Of a DNA stretch of 64,000 nucleotides, positions 55,845 to 62,731 are shown in pieces (the first letter of the stretch is position 1; every line of letters starts with the position of its first letter). The stretch covers positions 1 to 64,000 of the forward strand of contig JAFRQR010000035.1 in assembly GCA_017428545.1 (NCBI GenBank). The letters run 5' to 3'. A program made the position numbers and the translations under genes. The notes beneath the pieces are model-generated. The model was not told where the DNA came from and made no database searches. It saw only the letters and a program-made list of their open reading frames with translations. This DNA comes from Clostridiales bacterium (lineage in GTDB: Bacteria > Bacillota > Clostridia > Saccharofermentanales > Saccharofermentanaceae).

Positions 55845-56415
55845 ATCTCTTACAGATAACCTTATCAGAAAAGGGCATATCCCTCAAGAAGACCGGGATA
55901 TCTATCTCTATGGCTTTGATATCACATTCTACACGATATGGTCCACGTTTGTCTTACTTCTGATCGGGCTCGTACTGCAGCAGTTCTGGGCCGCTGTCAT
56001 TATCGTTTCTTTGTTCTATACATTCCAGTCAACCGGTGGTGGATACCACGCAAATTCTCATCTGGCATGTCTGCTTACGATGATTCTCGGACTTCTCGCC
56101 GGTCTGGGTTTCGTATTCTTCAGGAAATGGACCTTCGTACTATGGGTCTTTTTCGGAATCGGGAGCATTCTTCTATTCTCTTTTCCGCTGGTGCTTCATC
56201 CAAACAAGTCTTTTTTGAACGCTAAGAGAAGACCTTTGACCATCCGATCTGAAATCACAACTCTCTTTCTGATGTCATGCGTGATCGCCCTGAATATCTA
56301 TTGGAATAGATATCTTCACAGTTTCTCGGCCGCATTCTTGCTCTCTGGATTATCACGAATCGCCGGAAAGATTATCTACGATAGGGAAGTTATTCCAAAC
56401 AAGATGAAACACTGA
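55831..56415 (+). CDS. agrB: AgrB-like peptide-processing membrane protease
   Basis: A 194-residue membrane protein that in agr systems cleaves AgrD and forms the thiolactone or lactone ring. The catalytic His and Cys are spaced by seven residues as expected (TGGGYHANSHLACLL, about residues 69-83). Four or more hydrophobic segments follow. Start could be the ATG at 55831 or the one at 55837; both overlap agrC. No AgrD follows directly, and the only AgrD-like gene found lies 2.2 kb away on the opposite strand. Confidence 0.9.
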   Translation: MKMIESLTDNLIRKGHIPQEDRDIYLYGFDITFYTIWSTFVLLLIGLVLQQFWAAVIIVSLFYTFQSTGGGYHANSHLACLLTMILGLLAGLGFVFFRKWTFVLWVFFGIGSILLFSFPLVLHPNKSFLNAKRRPLTIRSEITTLFLMSCVIALNIYWNRYLHSFSAAFLLSGLSRIAGKIIYDREVIPNKMKH

Positions 56416-56429
56416 ATTTAGGAACTCGC

Positions 56430-56492
56430 ATGGGAGATGATGTTTTGAATGATTTGGAAGAGGAATTAGGCTTAGATTTGGAATGGTTGTAA
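56430..56492 (+). CDS. Very short acidic ORF after agrB
   Basis: A 20-codon frame (MGDDVLNDLEEELGLDLEWL) starts 14 bases after agrB with TAGGA upstream. It sits where agrD usually lies but has no Cys or Ser to close a ring. It may be a real micropeptide, the eroded tail of a lost agrD, or chance. Confidence 0.25.
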   Translation: MGDDVLNDLEEELGLDLEWL

Positions 56493-56543
56493 CGAAGTGT
56501 TTTCATTGACAAAACAGCATTTACTAATTAGAATAACAGTAAG

Positions 56544-56620
56544 AATCAGCATGAGCTGATTGGGCTGGTTGAAAGACCCTGGCCCACCAAGCGGCGGGGA
56601 TATACCCCGCCATATTTTTT
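56544..56620 (+). ncRNA. Structured leader RNA upstream of a DUF3800 N-terminus
   Basis: Three consecutive hairpins are visible: a perfect 7-bp stem AATCAGC-ATGA-GCTGATT (56544-56561); GGGC..GGTT-GAAA-GACC..GCCC with a GNRA-type loop (56562-56585); and GGCGGGG-ATATA-CCCCGCC (56593-56611) followed by ATATTTTTT. The last could act as a terminator, and its CCCC strand could also pair with the GGGGG ribosome-binding site at 56623-56627. Several candidate structured RNAs are known to precede DUF3800 genes, which this resembles by position. Confidence 0.5.
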
Positions 56621-56635
56621 ATGGGGGTTAATCGC

Positions 56636-57733
56636 TTGAAAAACGTTTTAAGTGTTTTTATTGATGAATCCGGTGTATTTGGCGAGTTTTCTACAAAAGC
56701 TCCATATTATATGGTCAGTATGGTCTTTCATGAGCAAAGAATAGATATAACTGAAGATGCAACGCGAGAATTCAATCGAGCGCGAGGAGAAGCGTCTACA
56801 ACTCTAATGGCCGATATTGTTTCCGGAAAGGGACCAGATGTATTACTGGACGGATCTGATTATATGGAGATCCAAAGTCCTAAATATCTAGTCGACTTAA
56901 AGGGAAAGATCGATGAATTGAAGCTGAACAAGGACGAGTATTTTCTCCATGTTTTTGAAATGGCAGAACTGGAAGGCAAAGAATACTTCCTTCCTCTTCA
57001 GTTTTCGCTGTCCGGATTTCTTCTGACAGAAGAAATAGCGGAGAATCGAAAAGGCGTAAAGATAACTGATTATCAGTCGTTTGTACAAACCATATATAAT
57101 GGGAATGATCCGCTCTTTAGTTTGGCGGATAGAACGACTTACTTCAATTATCTTCTTGGAAACAGTTTTGACTTGTTTATCGGAGAGGACGGGAAATACG
57201 ATTTTGATAACAGTGCTTTTCGAGAAATTGCACAATATGTCCAGACGAATATTCCCGAAAAGATTAACATAGAAAGCGGATCGGTTTCTCCAATTGCCAA
57301 TATTTATGGATATTCGTTTGATAAAAGGAATGGAACAGCTGTTAATGGAAAGGTATTGATCGGTATTCCATCCCCTGACGAGCGAGGCCCGTATATGCGG
57401 TTAGTATCTTGTGCAGCGATTACCGGATGTTCATCATGCCAGGAGGGTGCTTGGGAACTTATTCGTACGATGCTTGATGAAGATGTGCAAACGCAGGATA
57501 TGTATATCCCGGTTTGCCGAACTGCATTCGAGAAAACCGATATGGATAAATCGATTGAGGAGAGTTATATCCGTGCGATTGATAGTTGCTCAAGATATTT
57601 CATCAATGACTACACAGCAATCAATATAATTAACGAAGAAATACAGGCATACTTTTACGGACAAAAGAGTTTGGATGATGTAATTACAATTATCAATAAT
57701 CGCGTATCACTTCTACAGGATGAAAGAGGATAA
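56636..57733 (+). pseudogene. Chimera: DUF3800 N-terminus joined to a solute-binding-protein C-terminus
   Basis: From a TTG at 56636 (GGGGG eight bases upstream) the first 41 or so residues read like the start of a DUF3800 protein: NVLSVFIDESGVFGEF and APYYMVSMVFHEQ. After ITED the sequence switches to a family 1 extracellular solute-binding protein: TTLMADIVSGKGPDVLL, SPKYLVDL, and a C-terminus ending EEIQAYFYGQKSLDDVITI. The signal peptide and N-lobe start of the binding protein and the rest of DUF3800 are missing. The frame is open, but a working product is unlikely. An ATG at 56621 is also in frame. Confidence 0.65.
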
Positions 57734-57810
57734 AAGTACTCATAATATATATGTTGAAAAACATGTAATGAAAAGTATGAGAAAGTTTATATAATAGCGT
57801 AACCAGTAAA

Positions 57811-57850
57811 AAACAGCATAGGGTGTTTGAAAGCTTTATGCTGTTTTTAT
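57811..57850 (+). terminator. Terminator after the chimeric gene
   Basis: A perfect 10-bp stem (AAACAGCATA against TATGCTGTTT) with a 16-base loop is followed by TTTATTTTTT. It lies 78 bases past the stop. Confidence 0.8.
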
Positions 57851-57910
57851 TTTTTATGCTTTAGAGCGCAAAATGATGCAGGAACACTGTCGAATTGAGA
57901 ATATCTATAG

Positions 57911-58030
57911 CTATTACTGCGTGAGAACCCATCTGCAACACAAGAAGAGCTAGCCGAAGATGGCGTCATAAAGAGAATTGTGTTCAAAAAGGTTGGGTCG
58001 TGGATTGCAAAACAGAACAAGAATGGTTGA
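57911..58030 (+). pseudogene. Winged-helix fragment (gene remnant)
   Basis: A frame without an obvious start reads LLRENPSATQEELAEDG then VIKRIVFKKVGSWIAKQ and ends at a TGA. It resembles the end of a winged helix-turn-helix domain with its middle deleted. A TAG precedes it immediately. It lies in the 446-bp gap between the chimeric gene and the HTH gene, which otherwise holds only a terminator and a promoter. Confidence 0.35.
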
Positions 58031-58129
58031 AGTGAGAATGGACTTGTTGAATGTATATTCTCCAGTAAATTTATGCGAAATATTTAAGTAGGTATATTTC
58101 TACTGCAATATATAGAATTCAATATATTC

Positions 58130-58158
58130 TTGCAAAATGATATATAATGATATATAAT
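58130..58158 (+). promoter_or_regulatory. Promoter of the HTH-AAA-TOPRIM unit
   Basis: TTGCAA (58130-58135), a 17-base spacer and TATAAT (58153-58158). The -10 lies in a tandem repeat of ATGATATATA, which may also serve as an operator for the encoded HTH protein. Confidence 0.6.
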
Positions 58159-58179
58159 CGAGTCAAGGATGGTGGATTT

Positions 58180-58470
58180 ATGGATAATTTTCAAAAATAT
58201 CTGGATGGTGCACTGAAAAAGGTGTCCTTCTCCGAACAAGAGAACACACAAAAAAGGCCAGATTATGATGTTTTCGAAGAGATTAGAGAGCAGATCGTTA
58301 AGGCTCGCGAAGAGGCACGTTTAACGCAGAAAGAACTCGCGGAATTATCTGGTCTTACTCAGTCCAATATTAGCAATATAGAGAGCGGAAGCAACAGACC
58401 GACGATTGCGACATTAAAGAAGATTGCCGATGCTTTGGGCAAGCGACTTGTTGTTGATCTGGCAGATTAA
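58180..58470 (+). CDS. XRE-family HTH regulator
   Basis: A 96-residue protein. Its C-terminal two-thirds is an XRE helix-turn-helix (ARLTQKELAELSGLTQSNIS, IESGSNRPTIATLKKIADAL), of the kind found in HigA-type antitoxins and defence-operon regulators. The ATG at 58180 has GGTGG six bases upstream. It is followed by the ATPase gene after 10 bases. No toxin-type partner is next to it, so control of the downstream pair is the likely role. Confidence 0.8.
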   Translation: MDNFQKYLDGALKKVSFSEQENTQKRPDYDVFEEIREQIVKAREEARLTQKELAELSGLTQSNISNIESGSNRPTIATLKKIADALGKRLVVDLAD

Positions 58471-58480
58471 GGAGATAGTT

Positions 58481-59584
58481 ATGGCAGGTTTAGAAAAACT
58501 ATATATAGACAGCTTTAGAGGGATAAACGATTTATACCTGGAACAGTTATGTCCAATCAACCTGATCGTTGGTAATAACAACTGTGGAAAGACTTCGGTT
58601 CTGGAAGCTGTTGAATTTTTGCGATTCTATAAATCGGGGCTTATCAATGTGCTTCAGATAGCACGGCAAAGAGATTATCAGTTTGCTATGGAGTATTCTA
58701 ATTCAATTTATGAGAATGTGATGTGTATGTTCCCGCAGGAATCGCAGATCAGGAAGATAGAGTTGAGTGGAATATATAATGGTAAAGAGTTTTCATATAG
58801 ATTTCACGGCGAAAACAAGAAAATGTTTTACGATCCTGTTCAGGAACAAGGGAGCAGAAAGAACAAGACGCAGAGCATCCTTCAAGGTGAGATGGAAGTT
58901 GACGGCTTCGAAGGCGGTATACTTGCAAATCTCGGAAAAGAGTTTAAGCAGACTCCTGTTAAGTTCAACAGGTATGTTAAGATGTCCGATTATTCATATA
59001 CCGAGTCCCAAGGCTTACCGATTAGGTATGTTGGGTCTTTTGCGCATTTAAGAGGGGATATAATAAATGAGATCGTTCGTAATGAGGAATATAAAGAAAT
59101 TTGCGTAATGATGCTTAAACTCTTCGACAAAGGAATCAGTGATATACTGACGTTACCAAGTGATATAGGTTTTCATATGGTTAGTTATATCAGACATGAC
59201 AGATTGGGGAACATGCCCCTTTCAACTTATGGTGATGGTGTAAAAAGAGCACTTGTTCTTGCTAACGAGATTGCCAAAGCACGTGGCGGAATACTGCTCA
59301 TAGATGAAATAGAGACATCGATCCATAAGCAGTACTATGATGATATATTCCGGTTCGTGACCAAGGCGTGTCTGCAATATAACGTGCAACTTTTCATCAC
59401 TACGCACAGTCTGGAAGCTGTGGACGGAATCTTGAAGACACAGGATTATGACAACTCCACTAACGATGACAAGATAAATGTAATCACTCTTCGAAAAGAG
59501 GGCAACAAGACGTTATCACGATCAATGAGTGGTGCCGAAGTATATAAGGACCGCGAAGACTTCGGATTCGAGGTGCGCATATGA
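58481..59584 (+). CDS. AAA ATPase of the OLD/AAA15-21 type (candidate defence component)
   Basis: A 367-residue SMC/ABC-like ATPase. Walker A IVGNNNCGKTSVLEA lies near residue 29, an S-L-S-TYGDGVKRALVLANEI signature-like region near 250, Walker B GGILLIDEIETSIH near 270 and the H-motif FITTHSLEA near 305. AAGGAG precedes the ATG at 58481. It overlaps the TOPRIM-like gene by four bases. The pairing of such an ATPase with a separate TOPRIM-like protein is known from PARIS and related split OLD systems that abort phage infection. Confidence 0.8.
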   Translation: MAGLEKLYIDSFRGINDLYLEQLCPINLIVGNNNCGKTSVLEAVEFLRFYKSGLINVLQIARQRDYQFAMEYSNSIYENVMCMFPQESQIRKIELSGIYNGKEFSYRFHGENKKMFYDPVQEQGSRKNKTQSILQGEMEVDGFEGGILANLGKEFKQTPVKFNRYVKMSDYSYTESQGLPIRYVGSFAHLRGDIINEIVRNEEYKEICVMMLKLFDKGISDILTLPSDIGFHMVSYIRHDRLGNMPLSTYGDGVKRALVLANEIAKARGGILLIDEIETSIHKQYYDDIFRFVTKACLQYNVQLFITTHSLEAVDGILKTQDYDNSTNDDKINVITLRKEGNKTLSRSMSGAEVYKDREDFGFEVRI

Positions 59585-60306
59585 ATAGCATTATTCTTTG
59601 CGAGGGCGGAACGGATGCCATTTTTCTCAGTTATTATCTTAATAAGGTGTCAGGTTGGGAGTTCTGCAAGAGAGCGCCGGAACATCTTGCAATAAAGACA
59701 AGTGAAACTAATCAGACTATCAACTGGTACCAAAGAGGAAACGACAGACTTCTAATATGCGGTGTGGGCGGAAAAGATAATATGTCTTCATTTTTCACGG
59801 ATAAGATATCCTCACCGATGATTAAATCGGATGCATTTTCAAAGATTGTTTTGATTCTTGACCGTGACGATAAGAGTACTGAGGCTATCGAAGCGCAAGC
59901 CTCGCACCTGTTTATACCAATCGTGACGAAGATGAAGCATGATCACTGGATCGATAACCGCTATGTTAATGCATTTGATATTCAGATGACTGTCTCATCA
60001 CTACTTATAGCTATTCCTGCGGATCAACAGGGCGCCCTGGAGACACTTATGCTTGAAGTTATCTCAGAAGATCCCTATGATGCCGCAATAGTCAAAAGTG
60101 CAGGTGATTTTGTTGATAGGATGCATAAGAGCGCTTCTCGCTATATTCCAAACAACAGAATGAAGCTGAAGGCACACTTGGGGGTTACATGGGCCGTTCA
60201 ATATCCTGAGAAGGTATTTAGTCTTATGGATGAGCAGATAAAAAGCGTTTCCTGGGAGAAGTCGGAAGTGCTTCGGAACTGTTTCCATCAACTGGAGAAA
60301 CTATGA
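59581..60306 (+). CDS. TOPRIM-like (DUF3226/DUF4435-type) partner of the AAA ATPase
   Basis: A 241-residue protein. The N-terminal ILCEGGTDAIFLSYYL carries the TOPRIM-type Glu, and KIVLILDRDDKS near residue 95 supplies the Asp pair expected for a metal-dependent nuclease or DNA/RNA-cleaving site. The remainder is unrecognised. Coupled start with the ATPase (ATGA) and location at the end of an integrative element support a defence function, which is inferred. Fold assignment rests on two motifs. Confidence 0.65.
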   Translation: MNSIILCEGGTDAIFLSYYLNKVSGWEFCKRAPEHLAIKTSETNQTINWYQRGNDRLLICGVGGKDNMSSFFTDKISSPMIKSDAFSKIVLILDRDDKSTEAIEAQASHLFIPIVTKMKHDHWIDNRYVNAFDIQMTVSSLLIAIPADQQGALETLMLEVISEDPYDAAIVKSAGDFVDRMHKSASRYIPNNRMKLKAHLGVTWAVQYPEKVFSLMDEQIKSVSWEKSEVLRNCFHQLEKL

Positions 60307-60317
60307 TTTGTTAAATG

Positions 60318-60342
60318 TTTCTTCGCCAACAAAATGTCAACA
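60318..60342. repeat. CAACA-rich repeat, inner right copy
   Basis: TTCTTCGCCAACAAAATGTC and the following AACA match 60499-60522 at all but one base, 180 bp apart. A related sequence follows the left terminator at 44748-44775 (two CGCCAACA units). Likely part of the att region or a trace of an earlier insertion. Confidence 0.6.
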
Positions 60343-60441
60343 AAAAGTCCGAAAAAGTACTGGAAAGGGTAGAATATGGAGAATAAAACCACAAGATACG
60401 GTGCTTTTGTACGTGATGAAACACAATATATGCACGCCGGA

Positions 60442-60463
60442 ATCGAACTCGAATAATGAAAAA
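60442..60463. repeat. Right attachment repeat (att)
   Basis: Exact 22-bp copy of 44691-44712, again encoding Ile-Glu-Leu-Glu and TAA. It closes a short frame that starts at ATG 60376. It marks the right end of the element, about 15.8 kb from the left end. Confidence 0.85.
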
Positions 60464-60468
60464 ACGCT

Positions 60469-60499
60469 GAAGTCCCCTGAAAACAGGGGACTTCATTTT
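60469..60499 (+). terminator. guaA-type terminator (right copy)
   Basis: An 11-bp stem (GAAGTCCCCTG against CAGGGGACTTC) with an AAAA loop is followed by ATTTTTC. Relative to the left copy the stem carries paired substitutions that preserve pairing. It is probably the original chromosomal guaA terminator. The following 60500-60711 holds the outer CAACA repeat and a hairpin (CTGAGGGA against TCCCTTAG, 60634-60652) but no gene. Confidence 0.85.
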
Positions 60500-60522
60500 T
60501 CTTCGTCAACAAAATGTCAACA
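60498..60522. repeat. CAACA-rich repeat, outer right copy
   Basis: TTTCTTCGTCAACAAAATGT and the following CAACA: one base different from the copy at 60318-60342. Confidence 0.6.
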
Positions 60523-60711
60523 TAATATGGCACCTCACTATTTTTGTGTCAGGGTGTGTCTGTGATTAATTACTGGTTCTGCAGCTCAAAAAGTTATCAA
60601 GAGAACTTAACCCGGATGATATAATTATCTTGTCTGAGGGAGTGATCCCTTAGTCGAGAAAATCAGCAGTATTAAATACAGCGGGTGAGAAAACAGATTC
60701 GGAGGACATAT

Positions 60712-61290
60712 ATGAACGAGACCTTGATCACCAATTTTGTCAAAGCATATGCTCCAGGTAAGGAGCTCGCAAAGCCTGATGAGACATTGCTCGAGTTTGC
60801 GAATCAGATGCTTCCGCCGGAAATCGTGTATCTATGGAATGAGTATGGTTTTGGGGACTATGGTGATGGCCTGATAAAGGTGGTTGATCCGAGAGACTAC
60901 ATGGACAGCCTGTATTCTTGGCTCGGCGGTCAGGACTTCCACAAGATTCCAATCATGGTCTCCGCGTTTGGCGAAATCTTTTACTACAGGAAACTCGAAG
61001 AGGGCGAGAATGATGTTTCTTTGCTGGATATCCATTACCGAAGGATAGATGTGTGCGCCTATTCGTATGAGGGGTTCTTCGGAGGATATATCTTAGATCC
61101 TGAGATAAAAGAGAAAGTATTGAGGAAGAGCCTTTTTGACCGGGCTGTCGAAAAGTTAGGAAGTCTTAAGCACAACGAAGCGTTTTTCTTTGTCCCTGCA
61201 CTTGTTCTGGGTGGTGGCGAAGATATTAAATATGTGAAGAAGGGCGATGCCAGCACCCATCAGCACGTGCTGCTTGAATTGGGTAAGTAA
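60712..61290 (+). CDS. Tdi1/GAD-like immunity-type protein
   Basis: A 192-residue soluble protein. The N-terminal part (ANQMLPPEIVYLWNEYGFG, GLIKVVDPRDYMDSLYSWLG) matches GAD-like domains and the C-terminal part (LGGGEDIKYVKKGDASTHQH) the DUF1851/Tdi1-type immunity proteins of polymorphic toxin systems. GGAGG lies six bases before the ATG at 60712. No toxin gene is adjacent in the window, so it may be an orphan immunity gene. AT-richer than the chromosomal core. Confidence 0.7.
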   Translation: MNETLITNFVKAYAPGKELAKPDETLLEFANQMLPPEIVYLWNEYGFGDYGDGLIKVVDPRDYMDSLYSWLGGQDFHKIPIMVSAFGEIFYYRKLEEGENDVSLLDIHYRRIDVCAYSYEGFFGGYILDPEIKEKVLRKSLFDRAVEKLGSLKHNEAFFFVPALVLGGGEDIKYVKKGDASTHQHVLLELGK

Positions 61291-61356
61291 GCAGCAAAGT
61301 GGATTAGTCTGGCTAATAATCAGGATAATCGCCTATTAGGTTTGCAGGGAGAATAA

Positions 61357-62061
61357 ATGATAGTTATATTTGATCTTTTTGAGACACTTCTTGAAGATCT
61401 GACGCTTGATTTTAATCTAGGGTTAAAACCCTTTTGGGAAGAGTACTATAAGGATAAATGTTCTTTTGATGAGATCAAGGCTTATGGAGAAGAGTTATTC
61501 GTACATATGCAGGATCTTCATAAACAAGGTTTTGAATTTCCTTTTGTAAAAGATGAGTTGCCGATGTATGCGAAAAAGTATGGCGGTGACATTGTTCCCA
61601 TGAGCGTTGAAGAGGAAGCCTTGTTTCTTAGTAGATGTAATACAGTGAGAGTTTATGACGGCCTAGCTGATATGCTCGATGTATTTTCAAAAAAACAAAT
61701 GCCAATGTATGTACTATCAAATAGCGGTTTCAGAGCCGGTGCACTTCAGATATTGCTTGACAATCACGGCATTGGCAAATATTTCGACAAAGTTTGGTCC
61801 AGTGCAGATTTTGGCAGGGTCAAGCCATGCTCGGATTTTTTTGAATCAGCGATAGGGGAAATACTTAAAAAGTATCCGGGAGGCACCAAAGATGAGATTT
61901 TGTTTGTGGGAGATACTTATAAAACAGATATCATCGGTGCTTACAATGCCGGACTCAAGGCGGCATGGATTAATCGACAAAATGAAGCTGACATATATGG
62001 GTTTGCTACATATCAGATAAAGGATGTGACCGATATTCTTGACATCTGTATTGGAACATAA
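61357..62061 (+). CDS. HAD-superfamily hydrolase
   Basis: A 234-residue cytoplasmic phosphatase-like protein. Motif I FDLFETLLED has Phe in place of the more common Asp-x-Asp second Asp position (DLFET). Motif II YVLSNSG, the Lys in GRVKPCSDFF and motif IV FVGDTYKTDIIGA are present, with a helical cap domain at about residues 15-100. The substrate is unknown; the changed motif I resembles dehalogenase-type and nucleotidase-like members. It has its own leader of 66 bases. Confidence 0.82.
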   Translation: MIVIFDLFETLLEDLTLDFNLGLKPFWEEYYKDKCSFDEIKAYGEELFVHMQDLHKQGFEFPFVKDELPMYAKKYGGDIVPMSVEEEALFLSRCNTVRVYDGLADMLDVFSKKQMPMYVLSNSGFRAGALQILLDNHGIGKYFDKVWSSADFGRVKPCSDFFESAIGEILKKYPGGTKDEILFVGDTYKTDIIGAYNAGLKAAWINRQNEADIYGFATYQIKDVTDILDICIGT

Positions 62062-62099
62062 AATTGGAAGTTTTATAAATCAATAGCTTGTGTTTTCTG

Positions 62100-62119
62100 T
62101 ATCATAATTATGATATAAT
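62100..62119. promoter_or_regulatory. Toxin-antitoxin promoter with overlapping palindrome
   Basis: TATCATAATTATGATA (62100-62115) is a perfect 16-bp palindrome that overlaps the -10 box TATAAT (62114-62119), about 30 bases before the antitoxin ATG. It is a natural operator for autorepression by the Phd/RelE complex. Confidence 0.65.
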
Positions 62120-62151
62120 CATGATAACCAAATGATAAGGCGGATTCGATC

Positions 62152-62409
62152 ATGATAAATATACGACCCGTTTCAGATTTAAGGAATAAGTTTACTGATA
62201 TTGAGAAAACCGTAAGCGATGGAGAACCTGTTTTTCTTACTAAGAACGGATATGGTTCTATGGTCGTTATGAGCATTGATGCTTATTCCAGACTGACACA
62301 AAATGTTGAACAGGCATTGGACGAAGCTGATGAATTTGCAAGAAACAACAGCGAGAGAATGACTCACGAGGACGTGTTTGGCAAATTGCGGAGTCAGTTA
62401 AATGGCTAA
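62152..62409 (+). CDS. Phd/YefM-family antitoxin
   Basis: An 85-residue protein with the Phd/YefM DNA-binding fold (IRPVSDLRNKFTDIEKTVSD, PVFLTKNGYGSMVVMS) in the first 55 residues and a charged C-terminal tail expected to wrap the toxin. It overlaps the toxin gene by eight bases. Autorepression through the upstream palindrome is likely. Confidence 0.88.
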   Translation: MINIRPVSDLRNKFTDIEKTVSDGEPVFLTKNGYGSMVVMSIDAYSRLTQNVEQALDEADEFARNNSERMTHEDVFGKLRSQLNG

Positions 62410-62731
62410 AGTAGAATATACACTTCAGTATCTGCCAACGTTTTACAGTGATCTTGAAGAGCATGCGATGTACATTTCGCATGTTCTTAAGAATGTTCAA
62501 GCTGCCAATGAATTACTGAATGATGTTGAAAATGCTATTCTTGCTCGGCTTCCTGATGCAGAATCTTTTGAACCTTATCATTCGAGAAACAAGCGTGAGA
62601 ATCCGTATTACAGGATCTATGTAAAGAACTATGTCATTTACTATGTTGTTATTCCTAACGGAAGGAACAAGAGGATAATGGAAGTTCGAAGGATCTTACA
62701 CGGATTGCAGGATCGGGATAAAACATTATGA
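62402..62731 (+). CDS. RelE/ParE-superfamily toxin
   Basis: A 109-residue basic protein with the RelE/ParE fold (FYSDLEEHAMYISHVLKN, the NPYYRIYVKNYVIYYVV strands, and the VRRILHGLQD C-terminal motif). RelE-type members cut mRNA on the ribosome and ParE-type members poison gyrase; the sequence does not decide which. It is coupled to the antitoxin and overlaps the acetyltransferase gene by four bases. Confidence 0.88.
   Translation: MAKVEYTLQYLPTFYSDLEEHAMYISHVLKNVQAANELLNDVENAILARLPDAESFEPYHSRNKRENPYYRIYVKNYVIYYVVIPNGRNKRIMEVRRILHGLQDRDKTL

Noticed and set aside
56430..56492. Calling the ORF after agrB a standard agrD
   Set aside because: It has no Cys or Ser for a ring and no Val-Pro tail; the divergent 61-residue peptide fits better.
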